Assembly: GCA_050743265.1 (NCBI GenBank)
Contig: JBOGEN010000142.1
Coordinates: 1-48,212 of the forward strand
Reading direction: 5' to 3'
Length of the DNA stretch: 48,212 bases
Source of the DNA: JBOGEN01 sp050743265
GTDB taxonomy: Bacteria > Actinomycetota > Actinomycetes > JBOGEN01
Position numbers and translations under genes: made by a program. The notes under the pieces are model-generated. The model saw nothing but the letters and a program-made list of their open reading frames with translations. It ran no database searches and was not told where the DNA came from. This document shows, one piece after another, positions 32,430 to 40,979 of this stretch; positions within the stretch are counted from its first letter, which is position 1, and each line of letters opens with the position of its first letter.

Positions 32430-34430
32430 GTGCCGGCCCCGTCGATAAGCACCCGTGTGAAGCCGACTCGAGACGTCTCGACGCACTCCCAGCTCGTTGC
32501 CCGCTGCGCCGTCGCCGGCATGTCGCTGGCGGTCGTGGCACTGGGGGCGCTCGCGGTGTGGGCGGCGCTCGTGATCCAGAACGGTGCCCACGGGCTCTCG
32601 ACTGCGGGCGTGCAGGCCACCGGGCACCTGCGCGCCGTCCAGTCCCTGGGCGTGGTCGACAACGCCACGGACGACCTCGAGGACGAGGTGACGCCTCAGG
32701 GCGTACGCGAGCTGCGCACCGCGCAGCAGGTGCTCGACGACGCGCTGGCGCGGATGGAGTACGGAGGGGTGGCCGAGGCCACCCGGATCGCGCAGAAGGC
32801 CAAGCCGATCATGCGCGAGCTCAAGCCGCGGATCAACACGTTCCTCGCGGTGCCCCGGGACGGTGACGACGAGGCGGTGGTGGTGGCCGAGGAGGACATG
32901 GAGGTCGTCATGGTGGACCTCCAGGTACTGCTCAACGACCTCGAGCCCGACCCGTCGACCGCGCTGACGGAGCGTCTGCAGGCGATCACGGACTCCGAGC
33001 AAACCGTGCGCTGGGTGGCCTTCGTGCTCGTCCCACTGGGCCTGCTGTCCGTCGGGCTGTGCGCGCGGCTGCTGTCCGGGTACCGGCGTCGGACGGACGC
33101 CACGATGCGCTCGGCAATCGAGACGACGACCCGTGAGGCGCGGACGGACCAGTTGACCGGCCTGGTGAACCGGCGTGGCCTGCTGGAGGAGATGGAGCAC
33201 CACGATGGTGCGCGGGACCACCAGCCCACCGTGCTCGTGCTCGATCTGGACGGGTTCAAGGACGTCAACGACAGCTTCGGCCACCTCGTCGGCGACCGGT
33301 TGCTGGTCCAGGTCGCGCAGCGGCTGCGCGGATGCGTACGCAGCGACGACATGCTGGCCCGACTCGGCGGTGACGAGTTCGCCGTCCTGCTCCTCGACGC
33401 CTCTCCCGACATCGGCGAGCACACCGCCGGACGCATCACCGAAGCCCTGAACAGCCCGTTCGTCATCGAGGGCGTCACCCTCGACCTGGAGGCCAGCGTC
33501 GGCATCGCCACCGCCGAGCCGGGCCAGAGCCTGAGCGTGGTCGTCCAGCACGCCGACGTCGCGATGTACGCCGCCAAGCAGCACCGCCTCGGCCACACCC
33601 GCTACGACGCACAGCAGACCCCCGACACCGCGGGCCGGCTCACCCTGCTCGGCGCCCTACGCCGCGCTCTGACTACCGACGAGATCGAGCTGCACTACCA
33701 GCCCAAGATCTCCGTCGACACCGGTGAGGTCATCGGCGCCGAGGCGCTGGCCCGCTGGCATCACCCCACCCGCGGACTGCTCGCCCCCGCCGAGTTCATC
33801 CCCGTCCTGGAAAGCACCAGCCTCATCCACCCCTTCACCACCCACGTCCTGAGCCTCGCCCTCGGCCAGGTCCGCACCTGGCTCGACGCCGGCAACCGCG
33901 TCCCCATGGCGGTCAACGTCTCCACCCGCAGCCTGCTCGACCGCACCTTCCCCGACACGGTCGCTCACGCCCTGGCCACCGCCGGCGTCCCCGGCGACCT
34001 GCTCTGCATCGAGATCACCGAGAACACCGTCATGGCCAACCCCGAACGCGCCATCGAGGTGCTACGCCGGATCCGGGCCCTCGGGGTCAAGACCTCCATC
34101 GACGACTTCGGCACCGGCTACTCCTCCATGGCCTACCTCAAGATCCTGCCCGTCGACGAGATCAAGGTCGACCAGTCCTTCGTCCGCGACATGGCCACCG
34201 ACCACGGCAACCACGTCCTCGTCGAGTCCGCCGTCGACCTCGGCCACAACCTCGGCCTCGCCGTCGTCGCCGAGGGCGTCGAAGACGCACCCACCCTCAC
34301 CGCCCTGCACACCATGGGCTGCGACATCGTCCAGGGCTACTACTTCGCCCGGCCGCTCACAGGCGCGGTGTTCAGCGACTACCTCGCGACGAGCCGGACG
34401 GAGAGCCAGTCCGTCACCCGGACGACCTGA
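32430..34430 (+). CDS. Membrane-bound GGDEF-EAL protein (diguanylate cyclase/phosphodiesterase)
   Basis: About 666 residues for c-di-GMP turnover. Two membrane helices, near residues 27-50 and 192-214, enclose an extracytoplasmic sensor of about 140 residues with no recognised domain. The GGDEF domain has an intact GGDEF (about 313-317) with RSDD five residues before it, i.e. the inhibitory I-site. The EAL domain has EAL (about 438-440), ITENT, DDFGTGYSSMAYL and AEGVED, so both activities may be possible. The start is uncertain: GTG 32430 or GTG 32457, neither with a good ribosome site. Confidence 0.9.
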   Translation: MPAPSISTRVKPTRDVSTHSQLVARCAVAGMSLAVVALGALAVWAALVIQNGAHGLSTAGVQATGHLRAVQSLGVVDNATDDLEDEVTPQGVRELRTAQQVLDDALARMEYGGVAEATRIAQKAKPIMRELKPRINTFLAVPRDGDDEAVVVAEEDMEVVMVDLQVLLNDLEPDPSTALTERLQAITDSEQTVRWVAFVLVPLGLLSVGLCARLLSGYRRRTDATMRSAIETTTREARTDQLTGLVNRRGLLEEMEHHDGARDHQPTVLVLDLDGFKDVNDSFGHLVGDRLLVQVAQRLRGCVRSDDMLARLGGDEFAVLLLDASPDIGEHTAGRITEALNSPFVIEGVTLDLEASVGIATAEPGQSLSVVVQHADVAMYAAKQHRLGHTRYDAQQTPDTAGRLTLLGALRRALTTDEIELHYQPKISVDTGEVIGAEALARWHHPTRGLLAPAEFIPVLESTSLIHPFTTHVLSLALGQVRTWLDAGNRVPMAVNVSTRSLLDRTFPDTVAHALATAGVPGDLLCIEITENTVMANPERAIEVLRRIRALGVKTSIDDFGTGYSSMAYLKILPVDEIKVDQSFVRDMATDHGNHVLVESAVDLGHNLGLAVVAEGVEDAPTLTALHTMGCDIVQGYYFARPLTGAVFSDYLATSRTESQSVTRTT

Positions 34431-34603
34431 CCCGGCCCCCGGAAGCCTGACCGGCTCTTGGCCAGCCTGACCGGCACCACAGCCACGCGCCGAAGCGAGA
34501 TGGCGCCTGAGCGCGCGCGCACTCATCCGCCGGCTGTGGGAGTCGGCCCGGGGGGTTGAGCCCTGCCGCACGAAGGTCCGAGCTCAGCAGGTGTTCGCGT
34601 GGG

Positions 34604-34675
34604 TGCCCCCGGCAGGATTCGAACCTGCGCACACGGCTCCGGAGGCCGTTGCTCTATCCCCTGAGCTACGGGGGC
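34604..34675 (-). tRNA. tRNA-Arg (anticodon CCG)
   Basis: The minus strand folds as a 72-base cloverleaf without encoded CCA: acceptor GCCCCCG/CGGGGGC, D-arm GCTC/GAGC, anticodon stem ACGGC/GCCGT with loop CTCCGGA (anticodon CCG, reading CGG), and T-arm GCAGG-TTCGAAT-CCTGC. It is only about 560 bases from argS, whose product charges it. Confidence 0.97.
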
Positions 34676-34746
34676 CCGGGACGCGGAAGACATTATCAGC
34701 CACGACGCGGCGTCCAGACCCGCGCCGGGAGCGCTGGGAAGGGCTC

Positions 34747-34752
34747 TAGTCT
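34747..34752 (+). promoter_or_regulatory. -10 element for a leaderless start of the receiver-domain gene
   Basis: TAGTCT ends 7 bases before the GTG at 34760. There is no ribosome site in that gap. Confidence 0.5.
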
Positions 34753-34759
34753 GACGCAT

Positions 34760-35146
34760 GTGACGGTCGCCTTGGGGCGTGTCCTCGTCGTGGACGACAG
34801 CGACGTGATCCGCCAGTTGATCCAGGTCAACCTCGAGCTCGAGGGCTTCGAGGTGATCACGGCGTGCGACGGCCAGGAGTGCCTCGACGTCATCGACGAG
34901 GTACGTCCGGACGTCGTGACGCTCGACGTCGTCATGCCGCGGCTGGACGGGTGGCGTACGGCGACCCGGCTCCGTGACGGAGACGCGACGGCGGGCGTCA
35001 AGATCGTCATGGTGACGGCCTGCGCGCAGGAGTCCGACCTGCGTCGGGGCCGCGAGGTGGGCGTGGACGCGTACCTGACCAAGCCGTTCGACCCGTTCGA
35101 GCTCGTCCGTACGGTGCGCGAGCTCGCCGGGGCGCCGGCGGCCTGA
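34760..35146 (+). CDS. CheY-like single-domain response regulator
   Basis: A 128-residue receiver domain without an output domain. The acidic pocket is VLVVDDSD, the phosphorylation Asp is in VVTLDVVMPRLDGW, the switch Thr is in MVTACAQ and the Lys is in YLTKPFDPFEL. The DD near the start and DxxMP after the phospho-acceptor are standard. No histidine kinase is nearby. It may transmit by protein contact, possibly to the GGDEF-EAL protein encoded upstream; that is only an inference from position. The start is the in-frame GTG at 34760 (an ATG two bases earlier is out of frame). Confidence 0.92.
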   Translation: MTVALGRVLVVDDSDVIRQLIQVNLELEGFEVITACDGQECLDVIDEVRPDVVTLDVVMPRLDGWRTATRLRDGDATAGVKIVMVTACAQESDLRRGREVGVDAYLTKPFDPFELVRTVRELAGAPAA

Positions 35147-35219
35147 GGCCGCCCACACCGGTCCGGCCCGTGCGCCACACGGCAAGGCGCCACACCGCAG
35201 GACCTGCCCACGAGGTCGA

Positions 35220-35225
35220 TACGCT
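35220..35225 (+). promoter_or_regulatory. -10 element for a leaderless start of argS
   Basis: TACGCT ends 6 bases before the GTG at 35232, with no ribosome site between them. Confidence 0.45.
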
Positions 35226-35231
35226 GCTCCG

Positions 35232-36902
35232 GTGACCCCGGAAGAGCTGGCCGACGTCGTCCTGTCCGCCGTACGCGCGGCGGTCGAGGCGGGCGAGCTC
35301 GCCCTGCCCGCGCAGGCCGTGCCGAGCGAGGTCCGCGTCGAGCGTCCCCGGCAGAAGGGTCACGGGGACTACGCGACGAACGTCGCGATGCGGCTGGCCA
35401 AGCCGACGGGGCTCGCCCCGCGGGACGTCGCCGAGGTCGTCCGGGCGCGTCTCGAGCAGACCCCGGGCGTCTCCGCCGTCGAGGTGGCCGGGCCGGGCTT
35501 CCTCAACATCACGCTGGAGTCGGCGGCACAGGGCGAGCTGGCCCGGGTCGTGGTCGAGGCAGGCGCGGCGTACGGGCGCGGTGACGCGCTGGCGGGGGAG
35601 CGGGTGAACCTCGAGTTCGTCTCGGCCAACCCCACCGGGCCCATCCACATCGGGGGGGTCCGGTGGGCGGCGGTCGGCGACGCCCTGGCCCGGTGCCTGG
35701 AGGCCGCCGGGGCGGTGGTCACCCGCGAGTACTACTTCAACGACGCCGGCGCGCAGGTCGACCGGTTCGCGCGCTCACTGCTCGCGGCGGCACGTGGGGC
35801 ACCGACCCCGGAGAACGGCTACGCCGGCCAGTACGTCGACGAGATCGCGAAGCAGGTGGTGGCCACGAGGCCGCGGGTCCTCGACCTGCCGGACGACGAC
35901 GCGGCCGAGGTGTTCCGCGTCGAGGGCATTGCGCTCATGTTCGACGAGATCACGCAGAGCCTGCACGACTTCGGCGTCGACTTCGACGTCTTCTTCAACG
36001 AGAAGAGCCTGCACGAGCGGGGCGAGCTCGACGACGCGCTGGCCAGGCTGCGCGCGGAGGGCCACGTGTACGAGCAGGACGGCGCGGTGTTCCTGCGCAC
36101 CACCGACTTCGGTGACGACAAGGACCGGGCCCTGCGCAAGAGCGACGGCGACTGGACGTACTTCGCCGCCGACGCCGCGTACTACCTGGACAAGCGCCAG
36201 CGTGGCTTCGACCGGTGCGTCTACATGCTCGGCGCCGACCACCACGGGTACGTCGGCCGGCTCACCGCGCTCTCGGCGTGCTTCGGCGACGACCCGAGCC
36301 GCCACCTCGAGATCCTCATCGGCCAGATGGTCAACCTGGTCAAAGAGGGCAAGCCGGTGCGCATGAGCAAGCGTGCGGGCACGGTCATCACGCTCGCCGA
36401 CCTCGTCGACGCGATCGGGGTCGACGCGAGCCGGTACGCGCTCGGTCGCTTCTCCACCGACTCGACGATCGACCTCGACCTCGACCTGTGGGCGCGCCAG
36501 ACCAACGACAACCCCGTCTTCTACGTGCAGTACGTGGCGGCGCGGACGGCGAGCGTCTCCCGCAACGCGGCCGAGATGGGGGTCACGCGGGGCTCGGCGG
36601 GTGAGTTCCAGCCCGACCTGCTCGACCACGAGAAGGAGGGTGCGCTGCTCGGCGCGCTGGGGGAGTTCCCGCGCATCGTGGCCGGTGCGGCCGAGCTGCG
36701 CGAGCCGCACCGGGTGGCCCGCTACCTCGAGGAGGTCGCCGGCGCGTACCACCGCTTCTACGACTCCTGCCGCATCCTCCCGCGCGGCGACGAGCAGGTG
36801 ACCGATCTCACCCGGGCACGGCTCTGGCTCAACGACGCCACCCGCCAGGTTATCGAGAACGGGCTCGGGCTGCTCGGCGTGAGCGCGCCCGAGCGGATGT
36901 AG
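35232..36902 (+). CDS. argS: Arginyl-tRNA synthetase
   Basis: A 556-residue class I aminoacyl-tRNA synthetase. The HIGH-like motif is SANPTGPIHIGGVRWAAVG (HIGG), the KMSKS-like motif is KPVRMSKRAGTVITLADL, and the C-terminal DALR-type anticodon domain ends in the usual family sequence. The N-terminal tRNA-core-binding domain includes KGHGDYATNVAMRLAKP. It lies four bases upstream of lysA and is the likely first gene of a long operon (argS-lysA, then hom and others). It uses a leaderless-type GTG start. Confidence 0.96.
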   Translation: MTPEELADVVLSAVRAAVEAGELALPAQAVPSEVRVERPRQKGHGDYATNVAMRLAKPTGLAPRDVAEVVRARLEQTPGVSAVEVAGPGFLNITLESAAQGELARVVVEAGAAYGRGDALAGERVNLEFVSANPTGPIHIGGVRWAAVGDALARCLEAAGAVVTREYYFNDAGAQVDRFARSLLAAARGAPTPENGYAGQYVDEIAKQVVATRPRVLDLPDDDAAEVFRVEGIALMFDEITQSLHDFGVDFDVFFNEKSLHERGELDDALARLRAEGHVYEQDGAVFLRTTDFGDDKDRALRKSDGDWTYFAADAAYYLDKRQRGFDRCVYMLGADHHGYVGRLTALSACFGDDPSRHLEILIGQMVNLVKEGKPVRMSKRAGTVITLADLVDAIGVDASRYALGRFSTDSTIDLDLDLWARQTNDNPVFYVQYVAARTASVSRNAAEMGVTRGSAGEFQPDLLDHEKEGALLGALGEFPRIVAGAAELREPHRVARYLEEVAGAYHRFYDSCRILPRGDEQVTDLTRARLWLNDATRQVIENGLGLLGVSAPERM

Positions 36903-36906
36903 CGGC

Positions 36907-38295
36907 GTGCGCGCGCATCCTGCCGGCCCGCTGCACGGCGAGTTCCACCACGAGGACGGGCTCGGCGCCGCACCGAGCCCCGCCGAGCTGGGCACGCTCG
37001 ACCGGCACGTGTGGCCCCGGCACGTCGTCCGCCGCAAGGACGGCGTCGTCACGCTGGCCGGGTTCGACGTCCGCGACCTGGCGAGCGAGTTCGGCACCCC
37101 GGCGATCCTGCTGGACGAGGGCGACTTCCGTGCCCGCTGCGCGGAGCACCGGGAGGCCTTCGCCGGGGCCGACGTGTTCTACGCCGGCAAGGCGTTCCTC
37201 TCCACCGCAGTCGCGCGCTGGGTCGCCGAGGAGGGCCTGAACCTCGACGTCTGCACGTCCGGCGAGCTGGCGGTCGCGCTGCGGGCGGGGCTCCCGGGCG
37301 GGCGCATCGCGTTCCACGGCAACAACAAATCGCTCCCGGAGATGGAGCAGGCGCTCGACGCGGGGGTCGGGCGCTTCGTGCTCGACTCGTACGAGGAGAT
37401 CGCGCGGCTCGCCGCCGCTGCCGAGGAGCGTGGCGTCCGCGCGCGCGTGCTCGTCAGGGTCACCGTCGGCGTGGAGGCGCACACCCACGAGTTCATCGCC
37501 ACCGCGCACGAGGACCAGAAGTTCGGCTTCTCGCTCGCCTCCGGCGGGGCCGCCGAGGCGGTCCGCCGGGTGCTGAACCTGCCGTCCCTCGAGCTGGTGG
37601 GCCTGCACTCGCACATCGGCTCGCAGATCTTCGACACGTCCGGCTTCGAGGTCGCGGCCCACCGCGTGGTCGGTCTTGCCGCCGAGGTACGGGACGAGCA
37701 CGGTGTCGAGCCGCCCGAGCTCGACCTGGGTGGCGGGTTCGGCATCGCGTACCTGCCGTCCGACGACCCGCTGGACGTCGCCTCGCTGGCGGCACAGCTG
37801 CGCGGCATCGTCGCGCGCGAGTGCGCCGCGTACGGGCTGGCCCTGCCGCGTCTTGCCGTCGAGCCCGGGCGCTCGATCGTCGGCCCGTCGGCGATGACGC
37901 TGTACGAGGTGGGCACGGTCAAGGACGTCGACGGGATCCGCACGTACGTGTCCGTGGACGGCGGCATGAGCGACAACATCCGCACCGCCCTGTACGGGGC
38001 CGAGTACACGTGCGCGCTGGTCTCGCGGGCGAGCGAGGCCCCACCGATGCTGTCCCGGGTGGTGGGCAAGCACTGCGAGTCCGGCGACGTGGTGGTCTCC
38101 GACACGTGGCTGCCGGCGGACCTGGCTCCGGGGGACCTGCTCGGCGTCGCCGCGACCGGCGCGTACTGCCGGTCGATGGCGAGCACCTACAACTACGTGC
38201 CGCGGCCGCCGGTCGTCGCTCTCGCGCCTGGCTCGGCCCGGGTGCTGATCCGCCGCGAGACCGAGGACGACCTGCTGGCGCTCGACACCGGCTGA
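36907..38295 (+). CDS. lysA: Diaminopimelate decarboxylase
   Basis: A 462-residue PLP enzyme for the last step of lysine synthesis. The PLP lysine is in VFYAGKAFLS, with HGNNKSLPEME, HSHIGSQIFD, GGGFGIAYLP, EPGRSIVG and KHCESGDVVV in order; the cysteine of the last is at the active site of the partner subunit. The GTG at 36907 follows four bases after the argS stop, so expression is coupled. A hairpin follows the stop. Confidence 0.96.
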   Translation: MRAHPAGPLHGEFHHEDGLGAAPSPAELGTLDRHVWPRHVVRRKDGVVTLAGFDVRDLASEFGTPAILLDEGDFRARCAEHREAFAGADVFYAGKAFLSTAVARWVAEEGLNLDVCTSGELAVALRAGLPGGRIAFHGNNKSLPEMEQALDAGVGRFVLDSYEEIARLAAAAEERGVRARVLVRVTVGVEAHTHEFIATAHEDQKFGFSLASGGAAEAVRRVLNLPSLELVGLHSHIGSQIFDTSGFEVAAHRVVGLAAEVRDEHGVEPPELDLGGGFGIAYLPSDDPLDVASLAAQLRGIVARECAAYGLALPRLAVEPGRSIVGPSAMTLYEVGTVKDVDGIRTYVSVDGGMSDNIRTALYGAEYTCALVSRASEAPPMLSRVVGKHCESGDVVVSDTWLPADLAPGDLLGVAATGAYCRSMASTYNYVPRPPVVALAPGSARVLIRRETEDDLLALDTG

Positions 38296-38299
38296 CCCT

Positions 38300-38327
38300 G
38301 GCGCCGGACACAGAAGGGCCCGGCGCC
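38300..38327 (+). terminator. Hairpin after lysA
   Basis: GGCGCCGG (38300-38307) and CCGGCGCC (38320-38327) pair perfectly over a 12-base loop, starting five bases after the lysA stop. There is no T-tract. It separates lysA from hom, which then needs its own promoter. Confidence 0.5.
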
Positions 38328-38398
38328 GTACGGCCCGCCAGAGGTCCACAAGGCGGACACCGTGCCCGGCCCGGCGGGATGTTTGCCACCCTGGGCGG

Positions 38399-39742
38399 GT
38401 GTCCTCCACCAGCCTGGGTCCTCCCGGTCGTGACCGCCCCCTGCGCGTGGCCCTGCTGGGCTGCGGCACGGTCGGCAGCGAGGTCGTCCGCCTGCTCGAC
38501 GAGCACGCCGACGACCTGGCCGCCCGGGTAGGGGCGCCGTTCGAGGTCGTCGGCATCGCCGTACGCCGCCCGAACCGCCGGCGGGACCTGGCGTTGGACC
38601 CGGCCCTGGTCACCACGGACGCGGAGGCGCTGGCCGCGCGGGACGACGTCGACCTCGTCGTCGAGGTCATCGGCGGCATCGAGCCGGCACGCTCGCTCGT
38701 CCTGACCGCGATGCAGCACGGCACCTCGGTCATCACGGCGAACAAGGCGCTGCTCGCCGCGGACGGCGCCACCCTGCACGCGGCCGCTGTCAAGCACGGC
38801 GTCGACCTGTTCTACGAGGCGAGCGTCGCGGGGGCGATCCCGCTGCTGCGCCCGATGCGGGAGTCGCTCGCCGGCGACAAGGTCACCCGCGTGCTCGGCA
38901 TCGTCAACGGGACGACGAACTACGTCCTCACCCGCATGGACGAGACCGGGGCCGGCTTTTCCGAGGCGCTGGACGAGGCGACCGCCCTCGGGTACGCCGA
39001 GGCCGACCCCACCGCCGACCTGGAGGGCTTCGACGCGGCCGCCAAGGCGGCGATCCTCGCGAGCCTGGCGTTCCACACCCGCGTCGCCGCGGAGGACGTC
39101 CACCGCGAAGGCATCAGCGAGGTCTCCGCACGGGACGTCGCCTCGGCCCAGGCCATCGGCTGCGTGGTCAAGCTGCTCGCGATCGCCGAGCTCGACCCTG
39201 CGGGCGGCGGGGTCGGCGTCCGGGTCCACCCGGCGATGCTGCCGCGGACGCACCCGCTGGCCAGCGTGCGTGAGGCGTACAACGCGGTGTTCGTCGAGTG
39301 CGTGGCGGCAGGCAGCCTGATGTTCTACGGGGCCGGTGCCGGCGGCGCCCCGACCGCGAGCGCGGTGCTCGGCGACCTCGTCGCGGCCGGGCGCAACAAG
39401 GTGACCGGGGCGCTCGGTGTAGGCGAGACGGCGTACGCGGACCTCGCGGCCCGCCCGATCGGCGATGCCGTGACCCGGTACCACGTGTGGCTCGACGTCG
39501 CCGACAAGCCCGGCGTCCTCGCCCAGGTGGCGCACGCGTTCGAACGCCACGGGGTGTCCATCCAGACGGTGCGCCAGGAGGGCCACGAGGCGGACGCCTC
39601 GCTCGTCCTCGTCACGCACCTGGCCTCCGACGCCGCGCTGGCGGCGACGGTGGCCGACCTGCACGCCCTCGACCCGGTACGGGCGGTGGCCAGCGTGATG
39701 CGGGTCGAGGGCGTGCCCGGGCTCGGAAAGGGGGCCATGTGA
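38399..39742 (+). CDS. hom: Homoserine dehydrogenase
   Basis: A 447-residue enzyme reducing aspartate semialdehyde to homoserine. The NAD(P) loop is VALLGCGTVGSEVVRLL; the catalytic block includes GIVNGTTNYVLTRM, YAEADPTADLEGFDAAAK and HPAMLPRTHPLA; a C-terminal ACT domain (VADKPGVLAQVAHAFERHG) suggests threonine feedback. The GTG start at 38399 is preceded by CACCCT six bases earlier, a possible imperfect -10 for a leaderless start. Its stop overlaps a possible early thrC start. Confidence 0.95.
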   Translation: MSSTSLGPPGRDRPLRVALLGCGTVGSEVVRLLDEHADDLAARVGAPFEVVGIAVRRPNRRRDLALDPALVTTDAEALAARDDVDLVVEVIGGIEPARSLVLTAMQHGTSVITANKALLAADGATLHAAAVKHGVDLFYEASVAGAIPLLRPMRESLAGDKVTRVLGIVNGTTNYVLTRMDETGAGFSEALDEATALGYAEADPTADLEGFDAAAKAAILASLAFHTRVAAEDVHREGISEVSARDVASAQAIGCVVKLLAIAELDPAGGGVGVRVHPAMLPRTHPLASVREAYNAVFVECVAAGSLMFYGAGAGGAPTASAVLGDLVAAGRNKVTGALGVGETAYADLAARPIGDAVTRYHVWLDVADKPGVLAQVAHAFERHGVSIQTVRQEGHEADASLVLVTHLASDAALAATVADLHALDPVRAVASVMRVEGVPGLGKGAM

Positions 39743-39770
39743 GCGGCGGTCCCAGCACCACCAGGCCTCC

Positions 39771-39776
39771 TACACT
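39771..39776 (+). promoter_or_regulatory. -10 element for a leaderless start of thrC
   Basis: TACACT ends 7 bases before GTG 39784. It argues for this start over the coupled GTG at 39739. Confidence 0.45.
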
Positions 39777-39783
39777 CGGCCCC

Positions 39784-40878
39784 GTGTCCCAGGGGAGCGA
39801 GGTCGTGGCCGGCCGGGCGACGCGCCCGTGGCGGGGCGTCATCGAGGAGTACCGCGACCGGCTGCCGGTGAGCGACACGACCCCGGTCGTGACGCTGCTC
39901 GAGGGCGGGACGCCGCTGCTGCCCGCCCCCGTGCTGTCGGAGCGCACCGGCTGCCGGGTCCTGCTCAAGGTGGAGGGGGCGAACCCCACCGGCTCGTTCA
40001 AGGACCGGGGCATGACGGTCGCCATCTCCAAGGCGGCCGAGCAGGGGGCGCAGGCGGTGATCTGCGCGTCCACCGGCAACACGAGCGCGAGCGCCGCCGC
40101 GTACGCCGTGCGTGCGGGCATGGTGTGCGCCGTGCTCGTCCCGCGCGGAAAGATCGCGATGGGCAAGCTCTCGCAGGCGCTCGCGGCCGGGGCGCAGCTC
40201 CTCGAGGTGGAAGGCAACTTCGACGACTGCCTCACGCTCGCCCGCGGCCTGGCCGAGAATTATCCGGTCTCGCTGGTCAACTCCGTGAACGTGTTCCGCA
40301 TCGAGGGGCAGAAGACGGCCGCGTTCGAGGTGGTGGACGCGCTCGGCGACGCTCCCGATGTCCATTTCCTGCCCGTTGGCAACGCGGGCAACATCACCGC
40401 GTACTGGCGCGGCTACGCCGAGTACGCGCAGGACGGGATCGCCTCCCGGCGACCGGTGATGCGCGGGCTGCAGGCCGCGGGGGCGGCCCCGATCGTGCTC
40501 GGCCACCCCGTGCCGCAGCCGACGACCGTCGCCACCGCGATCAGGATCGGCAACCCGGCGTCCTGGCGTGCGGCGCTGGATGCTCGTGACGAGTCCCAGG
40601 GGGCCATCGAGGCCGTCACCGACCGGCAGATCCTCGCCGCCTACCGCCTGCTCGGCTCGTCCGAGGGGGTGTTCGTCGAGCCCGCGTCGGCCGCCGGGGT
40701 CGCCGGGCTGCTGCAGGCCCACGAGCAGGGCACCCTCGACGCGGGCCAGACGGTCGTCTGTACGGTCACGGGGCATGGCCTCAAGGACCCGGACTGGGCG
40801 GTCGCCGGCGCCCCGCCGCCGCTCACCGTGCCCGTCGACGCAGATGCGGTGGCGGACGCACTCGACCTGCAGGCCTGA
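39784..40878 (+). CDS. thrC: Threonine synthase
   Basis: A 364-residue PLP enzyme converting O-phosphohomoserine to threonine. PWRGVIEEYRDRLPVSDTTP is the actinobacterial N-terminus, the PLP lysine is in GSFKDRGMTVA, with STGNTSASAAAYA and LPVGNAGNITAYWRGYAEY as further landmarks. Two GTG starts are possible: 39739 (overlapping the hom stop) and 39784 (leaderless). I chose 39784 because the conserved sequence starts only about 15 residues later. Confidence 0.94.
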   Translation: MSQGSEVVAGRATRPWRGVIEEYRDRLPVSDTTPVVTLLEGGTPLLPAPVLSERTGCRVLLKVEGANPTGSFKDRGMTVAISKAAEQGAQAVICASTGNTSASAAAYAVRAGMVCAVLVPRGKIAMGKLSQALAAGAQLLEVEGNFDDCLTLARGLAENYPVSLVNSVNVFRIEGQKTAAFEVVDALGDAPDVHFLPVGNAGNITAYWRGYAEYAQDGIASRRPVMRGLQAAGAAPIVLGHPVPQPTTVATAIRIGNPASWRAALDARDESQGAIEAVTDRQILAAYRLLGSSEGVFVEPASAAGVAGLLQAHEQGTLDAGQTVVCTVTGHGLKDPDWAVAGAPPPLTVPVDADAVADALDLQA

Positions 40879-40979
40879 CCACCCCCGCTGACCGACCAGC
40901 GGCCCTGCCACACGCCATGTCCCGCCCAGATCGCCACGCTACGACCCCTGCCGTGTCCCCGTCCGAGGAGGATCCGCGT

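Noticed and set aside
34444..34475. AGCCTGACCGGC repeated twice after the GGDEF-EAL gene
   Set aside because: Two 12-mers 20 bases apart at a gene end; too short to argue for more than chance or a weak terminator.
34604..34675. Integration site at tRNA-Arg
   Set aside because: No integrase, no second copy of the tRNA 3' end in the window, and both flanks are ordinary chromosome.
38296..38398. T-box or threonine attenuator ahead of hom
   Set aside because: No T-box sequence, no leader peptide rich in Thr or Met; only the hairpin after lysA is clear.
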